NCBI RefSeq assembly: GCF_029989365.1
Contig: NZ_JAPRAQ010000013.1
Location: 124,001-188,000, forward strand
DNA: 64,000 nt
Direction of reading: 5' to 3'
DNA from: Bradyrhizobium sp. Arg816
GTDB taxonomy: Bacteria; Pseudomonadota; Alphaproteobacteria; Rhizobiales; Xanthobacteraceae
Shown here: piece after piece, positions 1 through 8,835 of the stretch
Layout of the letters: each line of letters opens with the position of its first letter
Numbering within the stretch: the stretch's first letter is position 1
Position numbers and translations under genes: made by a program
The notes under the pieces: model-generated
Seen by the model: the letters and a program-made list of their open reading frames with translations, nothing else
Told to the model about the DNA's origin: nothing
Database searches by the model: none

Positions 1-531
1 CAGACGACCCTGGGTATTGGAGGCCACGAGCTGCTTGACCTGATCGTCCGGCAGATTCCGCGCCTTCGCCACCCGCGGCACCTGAAATTCGGCCGCCTCC
101 GGCGAGATGTCCGGGTCGAGGCCGCTGGCCGAGGTGGTGACCAGGTCGACCGGCACGGCGGCGTTCGGATTTTCAGCCTTCAGCTTGTCCACGTCCTCCT
201 TGAGCCGGTCAGCCAGCGCCTTGCTGGTCGGGCCAAGGTTGGAGCCGCCCGAGTTGGCCGCGTTGTAGGGCGCCGGGACCGTCTTGGTCGAATCATTCGG
301 GTCCGGCGCCAAAGTCGCCGACAGGCGGCCGTGGAAATATTTGTCCTCCTTGAACTCCTGCCCGATCAGGGCGGAGCCGATCACCTTGCCGTCCCGCTCG
401 ATCAGGCTGCCTTGCGCCTGCGAGGGGAAGATCGCACCGGCAATGGCGGTCATTGCGAGCGGATAGGCCAGGCCGGTGATGGCGGTGAGCACCAGCAGCA
501 GGACGATGGCGGGGCGGATTTCTCTGAGCAT
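1..531 (-). CDS. kdpC: KdpC, potassium-transporting ATPase subunit C (3' end outside window)
   Basis: Periplasm-facing accessory subunit of the KdpFABC potassium pump, thought to assist ATP binding by KdpB. The visible 177 codons start at ATG 531 with MLREIRPAIVLLLVLTAITG, a single N-terminal membrane anchor. The KdpC hallmarks YFHGRLSA (about residue 65) and YNAANSGGSNLGPTSKAL (about residues 90-107) follow. The family is about 190-200 aa, so only the last 15-25 residues are missing beyond the left edge. It is the distal gene seen here, 57 bp after kdpB and on the same strand. In many bacteria kdpD and kdpE follow, which here would lie outside the window. Confidence 0.95.
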   Translation of the reverse strand, partial: MLREIRPAIVLLLVLTAITGLAYPLAMTAIAGAIFPSQAQGSLIERDGKVIGSALIGQEFKEDKYFHGRLSATLAPDPNDSTKTVPAPYNAANSGGSNLGPTSKALADRLKEDVDKLKAENPNAAVPVDLVTTSASGLDPDISPEAAEFQVPRVAKARNLPDDQVKQLVASNTQGRL

Positions 532-588
532 GTTATGTCTCCTAAGTCCTCGTCATTGCGCGCGGCGCATCGCGCCGCGTGACGACGG

Positions 589-2703
<2,115 letters not shown>

Positions 2704-2721
2704 GGAGGTCACTCCAAACAA

Positions 2722-4425
2722 TCAGAAGACGTTGCCGGCGTTCATCGCGAGTTGCTCGACGATCGGGCCGAGCGCGAGTGCCGGGAAGAAGGTCAGGCCG
2801 CCGATGATCAGGATCACGCCCACGACGAGGCCGACGAACAGCCCGCCCGTGGTCGGGAACGTGCCCGCCGACGGCGGGATCGACTTCTTGGCGGCCAGCG
2901 AGCCCGCAATCGCCATCGCCGGAACGATCATGAAGAACCGGCCGACGAACATCGCGGATGCGAGGGTGAGGTTGTAGAACAGCGTGTTGCCGGTGAGGCC
3001 CGCGAAGGCCGAGCCGTTGTTGCCGGTCGCCGAGGTGAAGGCGTAGAGCACCTCGGTGAAGCCATGCGGGCCGGCATTCGCCATCGAGGCGACCGCCGCC
3101 GGATAGACCACGCCGACCGCGGTCCAGCCGAGATACATCAGCGGCAGCACCAGGATCGCGAGCATCGCCATCTTGACCTCGCGCGCCTCGATCTTCTTGC
3201 CGACATATTCCGGCGTGCGGCCGACCATCAGGCCGGCGACGAAGATCGCGAGCACGACGAACAGCAGCATGCCATAGAGGCCGGCGCCCACGCCGCCGAT
3301 GATGACTTCACCGAGCTGCATGTTGATCAGCGGGATCATGCCGCCGAGCGCGGTGAAGCTGTCATGCATGGCGTTGACCGCGCCGCAGGAGGCGGCCGTG
3401 GTCACCACGGCGAACAGCGAGGAGGCGACGATGCCGAAGCGGACTTCCTTGCCCTCCATGTTGCCGCCAGTCAGGCCGAGCGCATGCATCATCGAGGTGC
3501 CGTTGGCTTCCGCCCAATAGGTGATGACGACGCCGGCGATGAACAGCACGCCCATGACCGCGAAGATCGCCCAGCCCTGGCGCTGGTTGCCGACCATGCG
3601 GCCGAACACATTGGTCATGGCCGCGCCGATCAGGAAGATCGAGAGCATCTGCACGAGATTCGACAGCGCGGTCGGGTTCTCGAAGGGATGCGCGGCGTTG
3701 GCGTTGAAGAAGCCGCCGCCATTGGTGCCGAGCATCTTGATCGCAACCTGCGATGCGACCGGGCCGACCGCGATGGTCTGCTTGGCGCCTTCGAGCGTAG
3801 TGGCCTCGACGTAATCGCCGAGCGTCTGCGGGATGCCCTGCCAGACCAGGAACAGTGTGTAGACGACGCAGATCGGCAGCAGCACATAAAGTGTCGTGCG
3901 GGTGACGTCGACCCAGAAATTGCCGACCGTGCGCATCGAGGCGCGCGAGAATCCGCGGATCATGGCCACCGCGAGCGCGATGCCGGTCGCCGCCGACAGG
4001 AAGTTCTGGTGCGTCAGGCCGAGCATCTGCACGAGATAGGATAGCGTGCTCTCGCCGCCGTAATTCTGCCAGTTGGTGTTGGTTATGAAGGAAATCGCGG
4101 TGTTGAAGGAGAGATCCTGGGCGACCGCGCCCTGCCCGGCCGGGTTGAACGGCAACACCGCCTGAAGCCGCATCACGCCGTAGATGATGAGGAAGCCGCC
4201 GACATGAAACAGCAGCATGGAGACCGTGTAGGTCAGCCAATGCTGCTCGCGCCTGTCGTCGACGCCGGAGAACCAGTAGATGCCGGCCTCGATCGGCCGC
4301 AGCACCGGCGAGAGAAACGTCCGCTCGCCGTTGAACACAGCCGTCATGTACCCGCCGAGCGGTTTCGTCAGCGCGACGATAATCGCGCAAAAGAGAATGA
4401 TCTGGAGCCAACCGATCACGGTCAT
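2722..4425 (-). CDS. kdpA: KdpA, potassium channel-like subunit
   Basis: Membrane subunit that binds and translocates potassium; distantly related to SKT-type potassium channels. It has 567 aa, the usual length, with about ten hydrophobic segments. Selectivity-filter-like loops are visible: ITNTNWQNYGGE near residue 115, LGTNGGGFFNANAAHPFENP near 230 and TSATGNNGSAFAGL near 465. ATG 4425 has AAGGG 8 nt upstream. The tiny hydrophobic ORF before it ends 4 nt upstream of this start, which suggests translational coupling. All subunits needed for a KdpFABC pump are encoded here. Confidence 0.97.
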   Translation of the reverse strand: MTVIGWLQIILFCAIIVALTKPLGGYMTAVFNGERTFLSPVLRPIEAGIYWFSGVDDRREQHWLTYTVSMLLFHVGGFLIIYGVMRLQAVLPFNPAGQGAVAQDLSFNTAISFITNTNWQNYGGESTLSYLVQMLGLTHQNFLSAATGIALAVAMIRGFSRASMRTVGNFWVDVTRTTLYVLLPICVVYTLFLVWQGIPQTLGDYVEATTLEGAKQTIAVGPVASQVAIKMLGTNGGGFFNANAAHPFENPTALSNLVQMLSIFLIGAAMTNVFGRMVGNQRQGWAIFAVMGVLFIAGVVITYWAEANGTSMMHALGLTGGNMEGKEVRFGIVASSLFAVVTTAASCGAVNAMHDSFTALGGMIPLINMQLGEVIIGGVGAGLYGMLLFVVLAIFVAGLMVGRTPEYVGKKIEAREVKMAMLAILVLPLMYLGWTAVGVVYPAAVASMANAGPHGFTEVLYAFTSATGNNGSAFAGLTGNTLFYNLTLASAMFVGRFFMIVPAMAIAGSLAAKKSIPPSAGTFPTTGGLFVGLVVGVILIIGGLTFFPALALGPIVEQLAMNAGNVF

Positions 4426-4429
4426 GGAA

Positions 4430-4534
4430 TCAACCCTTCAGGCTTGGTGCCCGGCCCAGCAACGACCGGAGCACCGTCAGGAGGCAGGCGACGAGCACGG
4501 CGTCCGCCAGCAGCAATTTGACAATGAGCAGCAC
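4430..4534 (-). CDS. possible 34-aa hydrophobic peptide between kdpF and kdpA
   Basis: A 34-codon frame opens at GTG 4534, two bases after the kdpF stop, and closes with TGA four bases before the kdpA start. The product (MLLIVKLLLADAVLVACLLT, then a basic tail ending in LKG) would be one membrane helix of KdpF size. The frame exactly fills the gap between two known genes with tight spacing, which favours translation. Against it, the start is GTG with no clear ribosome site and the frame is short. I know of no family assignment. Confidence 0.4.
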   Translation of the reverse strand: MLLIVKLLLADAVLVACLLTVLRSLLGRAPSLKG

Positions 4535-4536
4535 GG

Positions 4537-4626
4537 TCAGAACCGTTCCGGCCGGAGCAGCGCGTAGGTGAGGTAAATCAGGAGGCCGAACGAGACGGCG
4601 CTGGCGAGCGTATAATCGAAGATCAT
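4537..4626 (-). CDS. kdpF: KdpF, stabilising small subunit
   Basis: A 29-residue single-helix peptide, the size of E. coli KdpF, which stabilises the KdpABC complex in the membrane. It begins MIFDYTLASAVSFGLL and ends with the KdpF-like tail YALLRPERF. It lies in the expected place, upstream of kdpA on the same strand, 10 bp after a 27-aa hydrophobic ORF. Too short for most gene callers. Confidence 0.88.
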   Translation of the reverse strand: MIFDYTLASAVSFGLLIYLTYALLRPERF

Positions 4627-4636
4627 GGTGCGCCCC

Positions 4637-4720
4637 TCACAGCCGTTCGCAGGCATAGGTGTAGCCGATCGCAAGGGCGAAGAAGACGAAGCCCAGCGCC
4701 AGCATCAGGATGTCCATCAT
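4637..4720 (-). CDS. 27-aa membrane peptide at the head of the kdp operon
   Basis: A 27-residue frame starting MMDILMLALGFVFFALAIGY and ending YACERL, one predicted membrane helix. The first ATG (4720) has GAGGAG seven bases upstream, a strong ribosome site, so I consider it translated. It is the first gene of the kdp transcript and precedes kdpF by 10 bp. It is not KdpF itself, which has the RPE tail and follows it. Role unknown; an additional small subunit or regulator of the pump is an inference from position. Confidence 0.7.
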   Translation of the reverse strand: MMDILMLALGFVFFALAIGYTYACERL

Positions 4721-4887
4721 GGCGATACTCCTCAGTACGAGACGATGTCTGGCATAGCCCGTCTCCGGATCCCGGCGGGCCGCGTGCTGCGAGCGAACGC
4801 AACACGTGTCTCTCCCGGCCGGGAACTTCACCGCGCTGAAATGCCACCGCGCGCATAGGTTTTCGAGATGAGGCCTATGGCGACGTT

Positions 4888-4904
4888 ATAGGAATCCCAT
4901 AAAG
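4888..4904 (-). promoter_or_regulatory. KdpE-box-like 17-bp motif, copy 1 (kdp operon)
   Basis: On the minus strand it reads CTTTATGGGATTCCTAT, 168 bp before the first kdp ORF. It contains two TAT-ended half sites 11 bp apart (TTTAT and CCTAT), the spacing typical of OmpR/PhoB-family regulators such as KdpE. Three near-identical copies occur at 5125, 6012 and 7737. Binding by KdpE is inference. Confidence 0.6.
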
Positions 4905-5124
4905 GCCGGCACGTCGTGGCCGGCCACTATGTGGCACCGACGCTGTATTTCGGGCGGTCGTTCCGAGCAGGCAGCGCAGCGACACAAACCACCATCGCTT
5001 TCACGACCGTTGTTAAGGCAGGCCATGGCCAGGGTCTTTTCAAAAAGCCCTGCTTCTATAAGCCTTCACCTTCGACGGAGACGGCGGTCGGCGATCTGTC
5101 GCTCATACCCGGAAGATTCCGTGC

Positions 5125-5141
5125 ACTTATGAAATCCCTAT
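5125..5141 (+). promoter_or_regulatory. KdpE-box-like motif, copy 2
   Basis: Reads ACTTATGAAATCCCTAT, the most diverged copy (three differences outside the N3 spacer), 95 bp before the start of the 155-aa gene at 5237 and in the same orientation. See 4888 for the motif. Confidence 0.55.
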
Positions 5142-5236
5142 ATCTCCCGTCCCGTCCCCATCTCGTTTTCAAATGCGCTTCCAGCCATCTTGGAGAGGCC
5201 GGCCGACTGACCGACACCAATTCCAGGAGGCCTGAC

Positions 5237-5704
5237 ATGACCGCCGTTCTCCGACGCCTTGCCCCACCTTCCCTCAACCAGCAGCTTCGCGCGGCACCGG
5301 CAATGACGCGTCCGCTGATGCTCGACATCATCGATCAGGCCTGCCGGCGCTTCCCGTCGCGCGGGCGGAGCGAGCGCAGTGCGCGTATCATGCGCCTGGT
5401 CGATGCCGAGGCCTGGACCGACGCCGCGCTGGCGCTGATCGAGCTCGAGCTGCCGCTGTGGCAGGTCCGCCGCATCGCCTATGACGAGGGCGAGTGGCAT
5501 TGCGCTCTGTCGCGCGAGCGCGAATTGCCGGACTGGCTCGACGCCGCCGTCGAAGCCCGGCATGCCGATCTTGCGCTGGCATTGCTGTCGGCCTTCATCG
5601 AGGTACAGGCGTTAGCCGTGGAGGTATCGCGGCCGAGCGTTCCCACCGTGCGCCCCGCCCCGGACCCGCTCTATCAGCCGGTCGCCTGCGAGAATTTCAG
5701 CTAA
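5237..5704 (+). CDS. conserved-looking hypothetical protein, 155 aa
   Basis: Not recognised. It starts at ATG 5237, preceded at 6 nt by a perfect AGGAGG, and has 155 residues with no membrane helix or signal peptide. The sequence is Arg/Leu/Ala-rich and mostly alpha-helical in character; a middle stretch (about residues 50-120) reads like paired helices, with WTDAALALIELELPLWQVRR followed by an acidic loop. The tail is Pro-rich. It is followed after 20 bp by a small membrane protein and probably forms a two-gene operon under the box at 5125. Function unknown. Confidence 0.75.
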   Translation: MTAVLRRLAPPSLNQQLRAAPAMTRPLMLDIIDQACRRFPSRGRSERSARIMRLVDAEAWTDAALALIELELPLWQVRRIAYDEGEWHCALSRERELPDWLDAAVEARHADLALALLSAFIEVQALAVEVSRPSVPTVRPAPDPLYQPVACENFS

Positions 5705-5724
5705 GCCAAGCGGAGGTTCGCGCC

Positions 5725-6003
5725 TTGCCGCAATCTTCGGACATGTCGCGGGTCCTCAGCCCGGCGCGGGTGATCGCGCGCTTTGCCGTCCGCCTCGCAC
5801 TGCTCGTTGCCTTTGCAGCCTTCGGCAGCGTCGGCTTTGCACGCAGCCTCTCCGCCCTGCTCTGGATGTCGATCATCCTGTGCGCCCTCGCCGGCCTCGT
5901 CAGGCGCGAGCCGCTGTTCGGTGCCGTCCTCAATCATTGGGACGAAGGCGTTGCCTTCGGCGCGCTGTTCGCGCTGGTTCAGGTCGTCAACGAGCTGGCC
6001 TGA
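5725..6003 (+). CDS. small multi-helix membrane protein, 92 aa
   Basis: Not recognised. TTG 5725 is chosen because GGAGG lies 8 nt upstream; ATG 5743 (86 aa) is the alternative. Three hydrophobic segments are visible: about residues 18-40 (RLALLVAFAAFGSVGFA), 43-60 (LLWMSIILCALAGLV) and 68-90 (EGVAFGALFALVQVV). The loop RREPLFGAVLNHWDEG between the last two is the only polar region. It lies 20 bp after the 155-aa gene, likely the same transcript. A role in the envelope is all that can be inferred. Confidence 0.7.
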   Translation: MPQSSDMSRVLSPARVIARFAVRLALLVAFAAFGSVGFARSLSALLWMSIILCALAGLVRREPLFGAVLNHWDEGVAFGALFALVQVVNELA

Positions 6004-6011
6004 ACATCGGG

Positions 6012-6028
6012 CTTTATGACCTTCCTAT
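6012..6028 (+). promoter_or_regulatory. KdpE-box-like motif, copy 3
   Basis: Reads CTTTATGACCTTCCTAT, a perfect match to CTTTATG-N3-TTCCTAT, 108 bp before the GTG start at 6137 and in the same orientation. It lies 9 bp after the preceding stop codon. Confidence 0.6.
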
Positions 6029-6136
6029 GAGATCGTCGCGCAGCCTCACTCGAAATCATATTCGCTTGAAAAGATATTGATCGGGTGGTCGCGGGACACG
6101 CACCCGCCGCCCGCGTCAATCGGAAGGAATACGAAA

Positions 6137-6391
6137 GTGAAACTCGTCGAACCTCCCTCGTGCAGCTCACCCTCGACCATCGTCTTCATCGGCCGCAACC
6201 ACAGGGGACAGTGGGTCGCGCAGCAGCAGAACGGCCTCTACGGTGGCCTGTTCGTCAACCGCGCCCAGGCCATCAAATATGCGCTGTTCGAGAACGGACA
6301 GCATCCTGAGACCATCATCGAGCTGCCGCGCGAGATCGAGCTCGACATGGGCAGCAGCCCCGATGCCGCTGCTCCCAAGCGCGCCGCCTGA
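6137..6391 (+). CDS. 84-aa protein of a FIGRN/GGLF paralogue pair
   Basis: GTG 6137 is chosen because GAAGGAAT ends 6 nt upstream. The 84-residue soluble product carries FIGRN-x2-G-x-WVA-x4-G-x2-GGLF (about residues 17-39), then an alpha-helical AIKYALFENG and a P-x-E-x-ELD motif. The same pattern is found in the protein at 8066-8464, so the two are paralogues. The W-V-A and G-G-L-F steps look like two beta strands of a small domain. No known family is recognised. It is first in an operon with the DapA-like gene 18 bp downstream. Confidence 0.75.
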   Translation: MKLVEPPSCSSPSTIVFIGRNHRGQWVAQQQNGLYGGLFVNRAQAIKYALFENGQHPETIIELPREIELDMGSSPDAAAPKRAA

Positions 6392-6409
6392 GCTTCTCGG
6401 CAAAAAGCC

Positions 6410-7327
6410 ATGTTCATCCCACCCTCCGCCTGGTTCACCGGGTTCATACCAGACCTGCCGACGCCGTTCGATTCGGCCGACACGATCGACCTGAAGGCGT
6501 TCGCCACGCTCTGCGAGCGTCAGATCGCGGCCGGCGTGCCCGCACTCGTGGTGTGCGAGACCGCCGGCGAGGCACCGACGCTCTCGCCGGCCGAGCAGGC
6601 GCTGATCATTCGCACCGCGGTCGATGTCGCGCGCGGCCGCGTGCGGATCATTGCCGGCGCCGTGTCGAATTCGACGAGCCACGCCATCGAACTCGCGCGG
6701 CGGGCGGAAGCCGCCGGCGCCGATGCCGTGATGTCGGTGGTGCCCGCCTACAACAAGCCGATGCAGGAAGGAATGCTCGCGCACTTCCGCGCCATTGCCG
6801 GCGCGATCGGCCTGCCCGTGATCCTGCACGACACACCCTCCCGCACGCTGCGCCCGCTCGCCGACGAGACGCTTCTGCGTCTCGTCGAATCGCGCCGGTT
6901 CGTGGGCCTGCGCGATGCGAGTGGCGACATCACCCGTCCGATGCGCCTGTCCCGCCACTTGCCTGCCGGCTTTCGCTGTCTATCCGGCGACGACACCACC
7001 TCCTTCGGCTTCATCGCGGGCGGCGGCGATGGCGCGATCTCGGAGGTTGCCAACGTCGCGCCGGATCTCTGCCGCACGATTTTTTCACATGTCAGGCAGG
7101 GCCGGCTGCAATCCGCCCGCTACCTGCACAGGCGCCTGATCCCCTTGATCGCCTGCCTCGGGAAGGAGAGCCCGGCCGCACTCAAATGTGCACTCGGCGT
7201 GCTTGGCCTGATGTCGCCTGCCACAAGGCTTCCGATCGTTCCGCTGGACGCAGCCGCGCAGAGGGAAGTGGTACGCGCATTCGCCGCGATCGCCGACGAG
7301 GAGCTGATCGACCGCGTCGGCGCCTGA
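6410..7327 (+). CDS. DapA-family protein lacking the catalytic Tyr and Lys
   Basis: 305 aa, an N-acetylneuraminate lyase/dihydrodipicolinate synthase type TIM barrel, full length. The family's GTTGE region reads CETAGEAPTLS (about residues 50-60) and the second tyrosine loop is PAYNKP. The segment equivalent to LYNVPSRT reads LHDTPSRT, putting His140 in place of the catalytic Tyr. The segment equivalent to IGIKEATG reads VGLRDASGD, putting Arg168 in place of the Schiff-base Lys. The 28-residue spacing between the two positions is kept. Without the lysine a class I aldolase reaction is not expected. It follows the 84-aa gene by 18 bp. It may be a binding or regulatory protein or an enzyme of different mechanism. 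Confidence 0.85.
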   Translation: MFIPPSAWFTGFIPDLPTPFDSADTIDLKAFATLCERQIAAGVPALVVCETAGEAPTLSPAEQALIIRTAVDVARGRVRIIAGAVSNSTSHAIELARRAEAAGADAVMSVVPAYNKPMQEGMLAHFRAIAGAIGLPVILHDTPSRTLRPLADETLLRLVESRRFVGLRDASGDITRPMRLSRHLPAGFRCLSGDDTTSFGFIAGGGDGAISEVANVAPDLCRTIFSHVRQGRLQSARYLHRRLIPLIACLGKESPAALKCALGVLGLMSPATRLPIVPLDAAAQREVVRAFAAIADEELIDRVGA

Positions 7328-7354
7328 GGCGTCGCACGGCATCCGGGTATCCCC

Positions 7355-7744
7355 ATGCGGCAATCAATCGAAGGGCCTCACAGGCTGCTCCGCGCCTGGC
7401 AGCTCGCGCTGCTGCGATTTGCGGTGACGCTCGATGAGTCCGACAGGCTTAATGTCGCCGCGCTCGCGGCAGAGCTCGATCATCTCGGCGGCGGCGCCAG
7501 GGCCTCCATCCACTTCTTTCGGCGGACCAACTCGCAACTCTGTGCGGCTATCAGCGGGCAGCGGCAGAGTGTGGAAGCGACGCTGGAATGCTTCTGCAAG
7601 CAGATCGAGGAACCGCGGCTGCGGAACGCCTTTGCTGCAGCGATCGGGATGACGCATTCGGATCCTGCGCCGTCTCAGGTCCGGCCGAAGCGGAACCCCG
7701 GTCTCTTCAGAGGGCTGCCGGCACGACGGTCGGCATCTTTATAG
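7355..7744 (+). CDS. hypothetical protein, 129 aa
   Basis: Not recognised. ATG 7355 lies 27 bp after the DapA-like gene, without a clear ribosome site. The first 100 residues look folded and helical (RLLRAWQLALLRFAVTL, then a long amphipathic stretch with two Cys at about 62 and 79). The last 30 are basic and low in complexity. Its stop codon overlaps the regulatory box at 7737. It may be the last gene of the 6137 operon; a spurious frame cannot be excluded. Confidence 0.5.
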   Translation: MRQSIEGPHRLLRAWQLALLRFAVTLDESDRLNVAALAAELDHLGGGARASIHFFRRTNSQLCAAISGQRQSVEATLECFCKQIEEPRLRNAFAAAIGMTHSDPAPSQVRPKRNPGLFRGLPARRSASL

Positions 7745-7753
7745 CATTCCTAT
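7737..7753 (+). promoter_or_regulatory. KdpE-box-like motif, copy 4
   Basis: Reads CTTTATAGCATTCCTAT, one mismatch from the consensus outside the spacer, 103 bp before the start at 7857 and in the same orientation. It begins inside the last codons of the preceding ORF. Confidence 0.6.
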
Positions 7754-7856
7754 ACTGGTGCCTCGGCGCTCGTCTCGCAATCCTACGCAACGATGGACAT
7801 CATGAGAGACAGATCGGAACGGCCGTCTCGCCGCCCGAGGCAGAAGGACTTCCAAA

Positions 7857-8048
7857 ATGTCGGTAATGACACATGGCTTTGACCGGCCCTTCGGCGGGGC
7901 CGAACGCTCGCCGCGCATTTCCGGGACGCGCAAGGCCCAGCTCAAACGCATCGCGCTCAGCGCACTGACCCTGCTCTCGATGGCCAGCGTGCTCACGGCG
8001 CTGATTGCGCTCAAGACCGCGATCTATGTCTGGCATTTCCACGCCTGA
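7857..8048 (+). CDS. 63-aa single-span membrane protein
   Basis: Not recognised. ATG 7857 has AAGGA 8 nt upstream. A polar, basic N-terminal half (about 30 residues) is followed by one helix, about residues 33-55 (ALTLLSMASVLTALIALKTA), and a short aromatic tail ending WHFHA. By the positive-inside rule the N-terminus should be cytoplasmic. It is first in a likely four-gene operon of small proteins running to 8677. Confidence 0.7.
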   Translation: MSVMTHGFDRPFGGAERSPRISGTRKAQLKRIALSALTLLSMASVLTALIALKTAIYVWHFHA

Positions 8049-8065
8049 CGGCATGGGAGACCATC

Positions 8066-8464
8066 ATGACCCTGCAGATGTGTGAGGAAGCCGCCATGGC
8101 CACGATCGCCCTTCAAGCCACGCGTCGCCAGCCCGAGCGACCGACAATGGCCGCGTCCGCGGCGGCGCTTGGGCCGATCGACCCGGATGTCATAAGCACG
8201 GCCATCCCCGCCTTCTTCATCGGGCGCAACGGCGCCGGCCTCTGGGTCGCGCGCGAGGCGCATGGGCGCGTCGGCGGTTTGTTCCTGTTCAAGAGCTCCG
8301 CGGTCGAATTCGCCAACCGGCAGAGCGGACTCGCAAGCTGCGCGCTGGTGTTTCCCGCCGAGACCTTCGAGCTCGATATCGAGAACCGCGGCAATCCGCT
8401 GATTGCGCTGGCGGAGGGTGCGAGGCGGCTCCTGGCCCGTGCGGCGACAAGGCTGCGGACATGA
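8066..8464 (+). CDS. 132-aa protein, paralogue of the 84-aa protein at 6137
   Basis: Contains FIGRN-x2-G-x-WVA-x4-G-x2-GGLF at about residues 51-73, followed by FANRQSG and a P-x-E-x-ELD motif, the same order and spacing as the 84-aa protein. It has about 35 extra N-terminal residues. A start at the internal ATG 8096 would shorten the excess by ten; GGGAG lies upstream of ATG 8066. The tail (about residues 112-132) is Arg/Ala-rich. No known family recognised. The stop overlaps the start of the next ORF (ATGA). Confidence 0.75.
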   Translation: MTLQMCEEAAMATIALQATRRQPERPTMAASAAALGPIDPDVISTAIPAFFIGRNGAGLWVAREAHGRVGGLFLFKSSAVEFANRQSGLASCALVFPAETFELDIENRGNPLIALAEGARRLLARAATRLRT

Positions 8465-8547
8465 TCGAGCTCAAGATCGCCATCCTGGTTGCGGTGCTGG
8501 GTGCATTGCTGCTCGGCATGCGCATCACCGCGACCTCGGACAACTAG
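8461..8547 (+). CDS. 28-aa membrane peptide
   Basis: ATG 8461 overlaps the stop of the preceding gene as ATGA, and AAGG lies 9 nt upstream. The product (MIELKIAILVAVLGALLLGM, then RITATSDN) is one hydrophobic helix with a short polar tail, comparable in size to KdpF. The overlap argues for translational coupling. Function unknown. Confidence 0.55.
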   Translation: MIELKIAILVAVLGALLLGMRITATSDN

Positions 8548-8548
8548 C

Positions 8549-8677
8549 ATGCAGCTCCTCAAGGGAAATCTGGAGCAGGCGGTCACGACGACGATCCTGA
8601 CCATGACACTGAGCCTGGTCTGGGGCGCGATCCTGACAATCGTGATCACGCTCGTGGCACGCGGGCTGGGAGTTTAG
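8549..8677 (+). CDS. 42-aa membrane peptide
   Basis: ATG 8549 begins one base after the preceding stop. The 42-residue product has a polar N-terminus (MQLLKGNLEQAVTTT) and one helix of about 22 residues (LSLVWGAILTIVITLV), ending in basic ARGLGV. No good ribosome site of its own, so expression would depend on coupling. It is last in the small-protein operon. Confidence 0.55.
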   Translation: MQLLKGNLEQAVTTTILTMTLSLVWGAILTIVITLVARGLGV

Positions 8678-8835
8678 AACCCGGCAAATCGATGGACCGT
8701 GAATTGACCATGGCTGCCTACGCGGCGAGCAGCTGGGTGTGCGGCGCCGTCGCGATGCCCACCTGAGGCCGCGTATCCCCGCGAAAAGATCTGGCCGATC
8801 TGGCGCAATTTCACGGAACCGTGTAGAGCGGTTTC

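Larger units (their letters stand above)
4721..5236. other. divergent intergenic region between kdp and the small-protein block
   Basis: About 516 bp with no gene I can support. It carries two copies of the 17-bp box described at 4888 (minus) and 5125 (plus), one facing each way, so it probably holds both promoters. A frame open from 4916 into the next gene has no ribosome site or protein-like character before 5237 and is treated as chance. Confidence 0.6.

Noticed and set aside
2704..2721. TTG start for kdpB directly after the kdpA stop
   Set aside because: ATG 2703 has GGAG at ideal spacing; the TTG has none.
4916..5236. Upstream extension of the 155-aa gene
   Set aside because: Open by chance; no ribosome site, and the perfect AGGAGG before 5237 fixes the start. 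It would also cover a regulatory box.
6410..7327. Annotation as a true dihydrodipicolinate synthase (dapA)
   Set aside because: Both the catalytic Tyr and the Schiff-base Lys are replaced; family membership is clear but this activity is not supported.
8692..8766. 24-codon ORF between the small-protein operon and upp
   Set aside because: No convincing ribosome site, not hydrophobic enough to resemble the neighbours, no coupling to either side.
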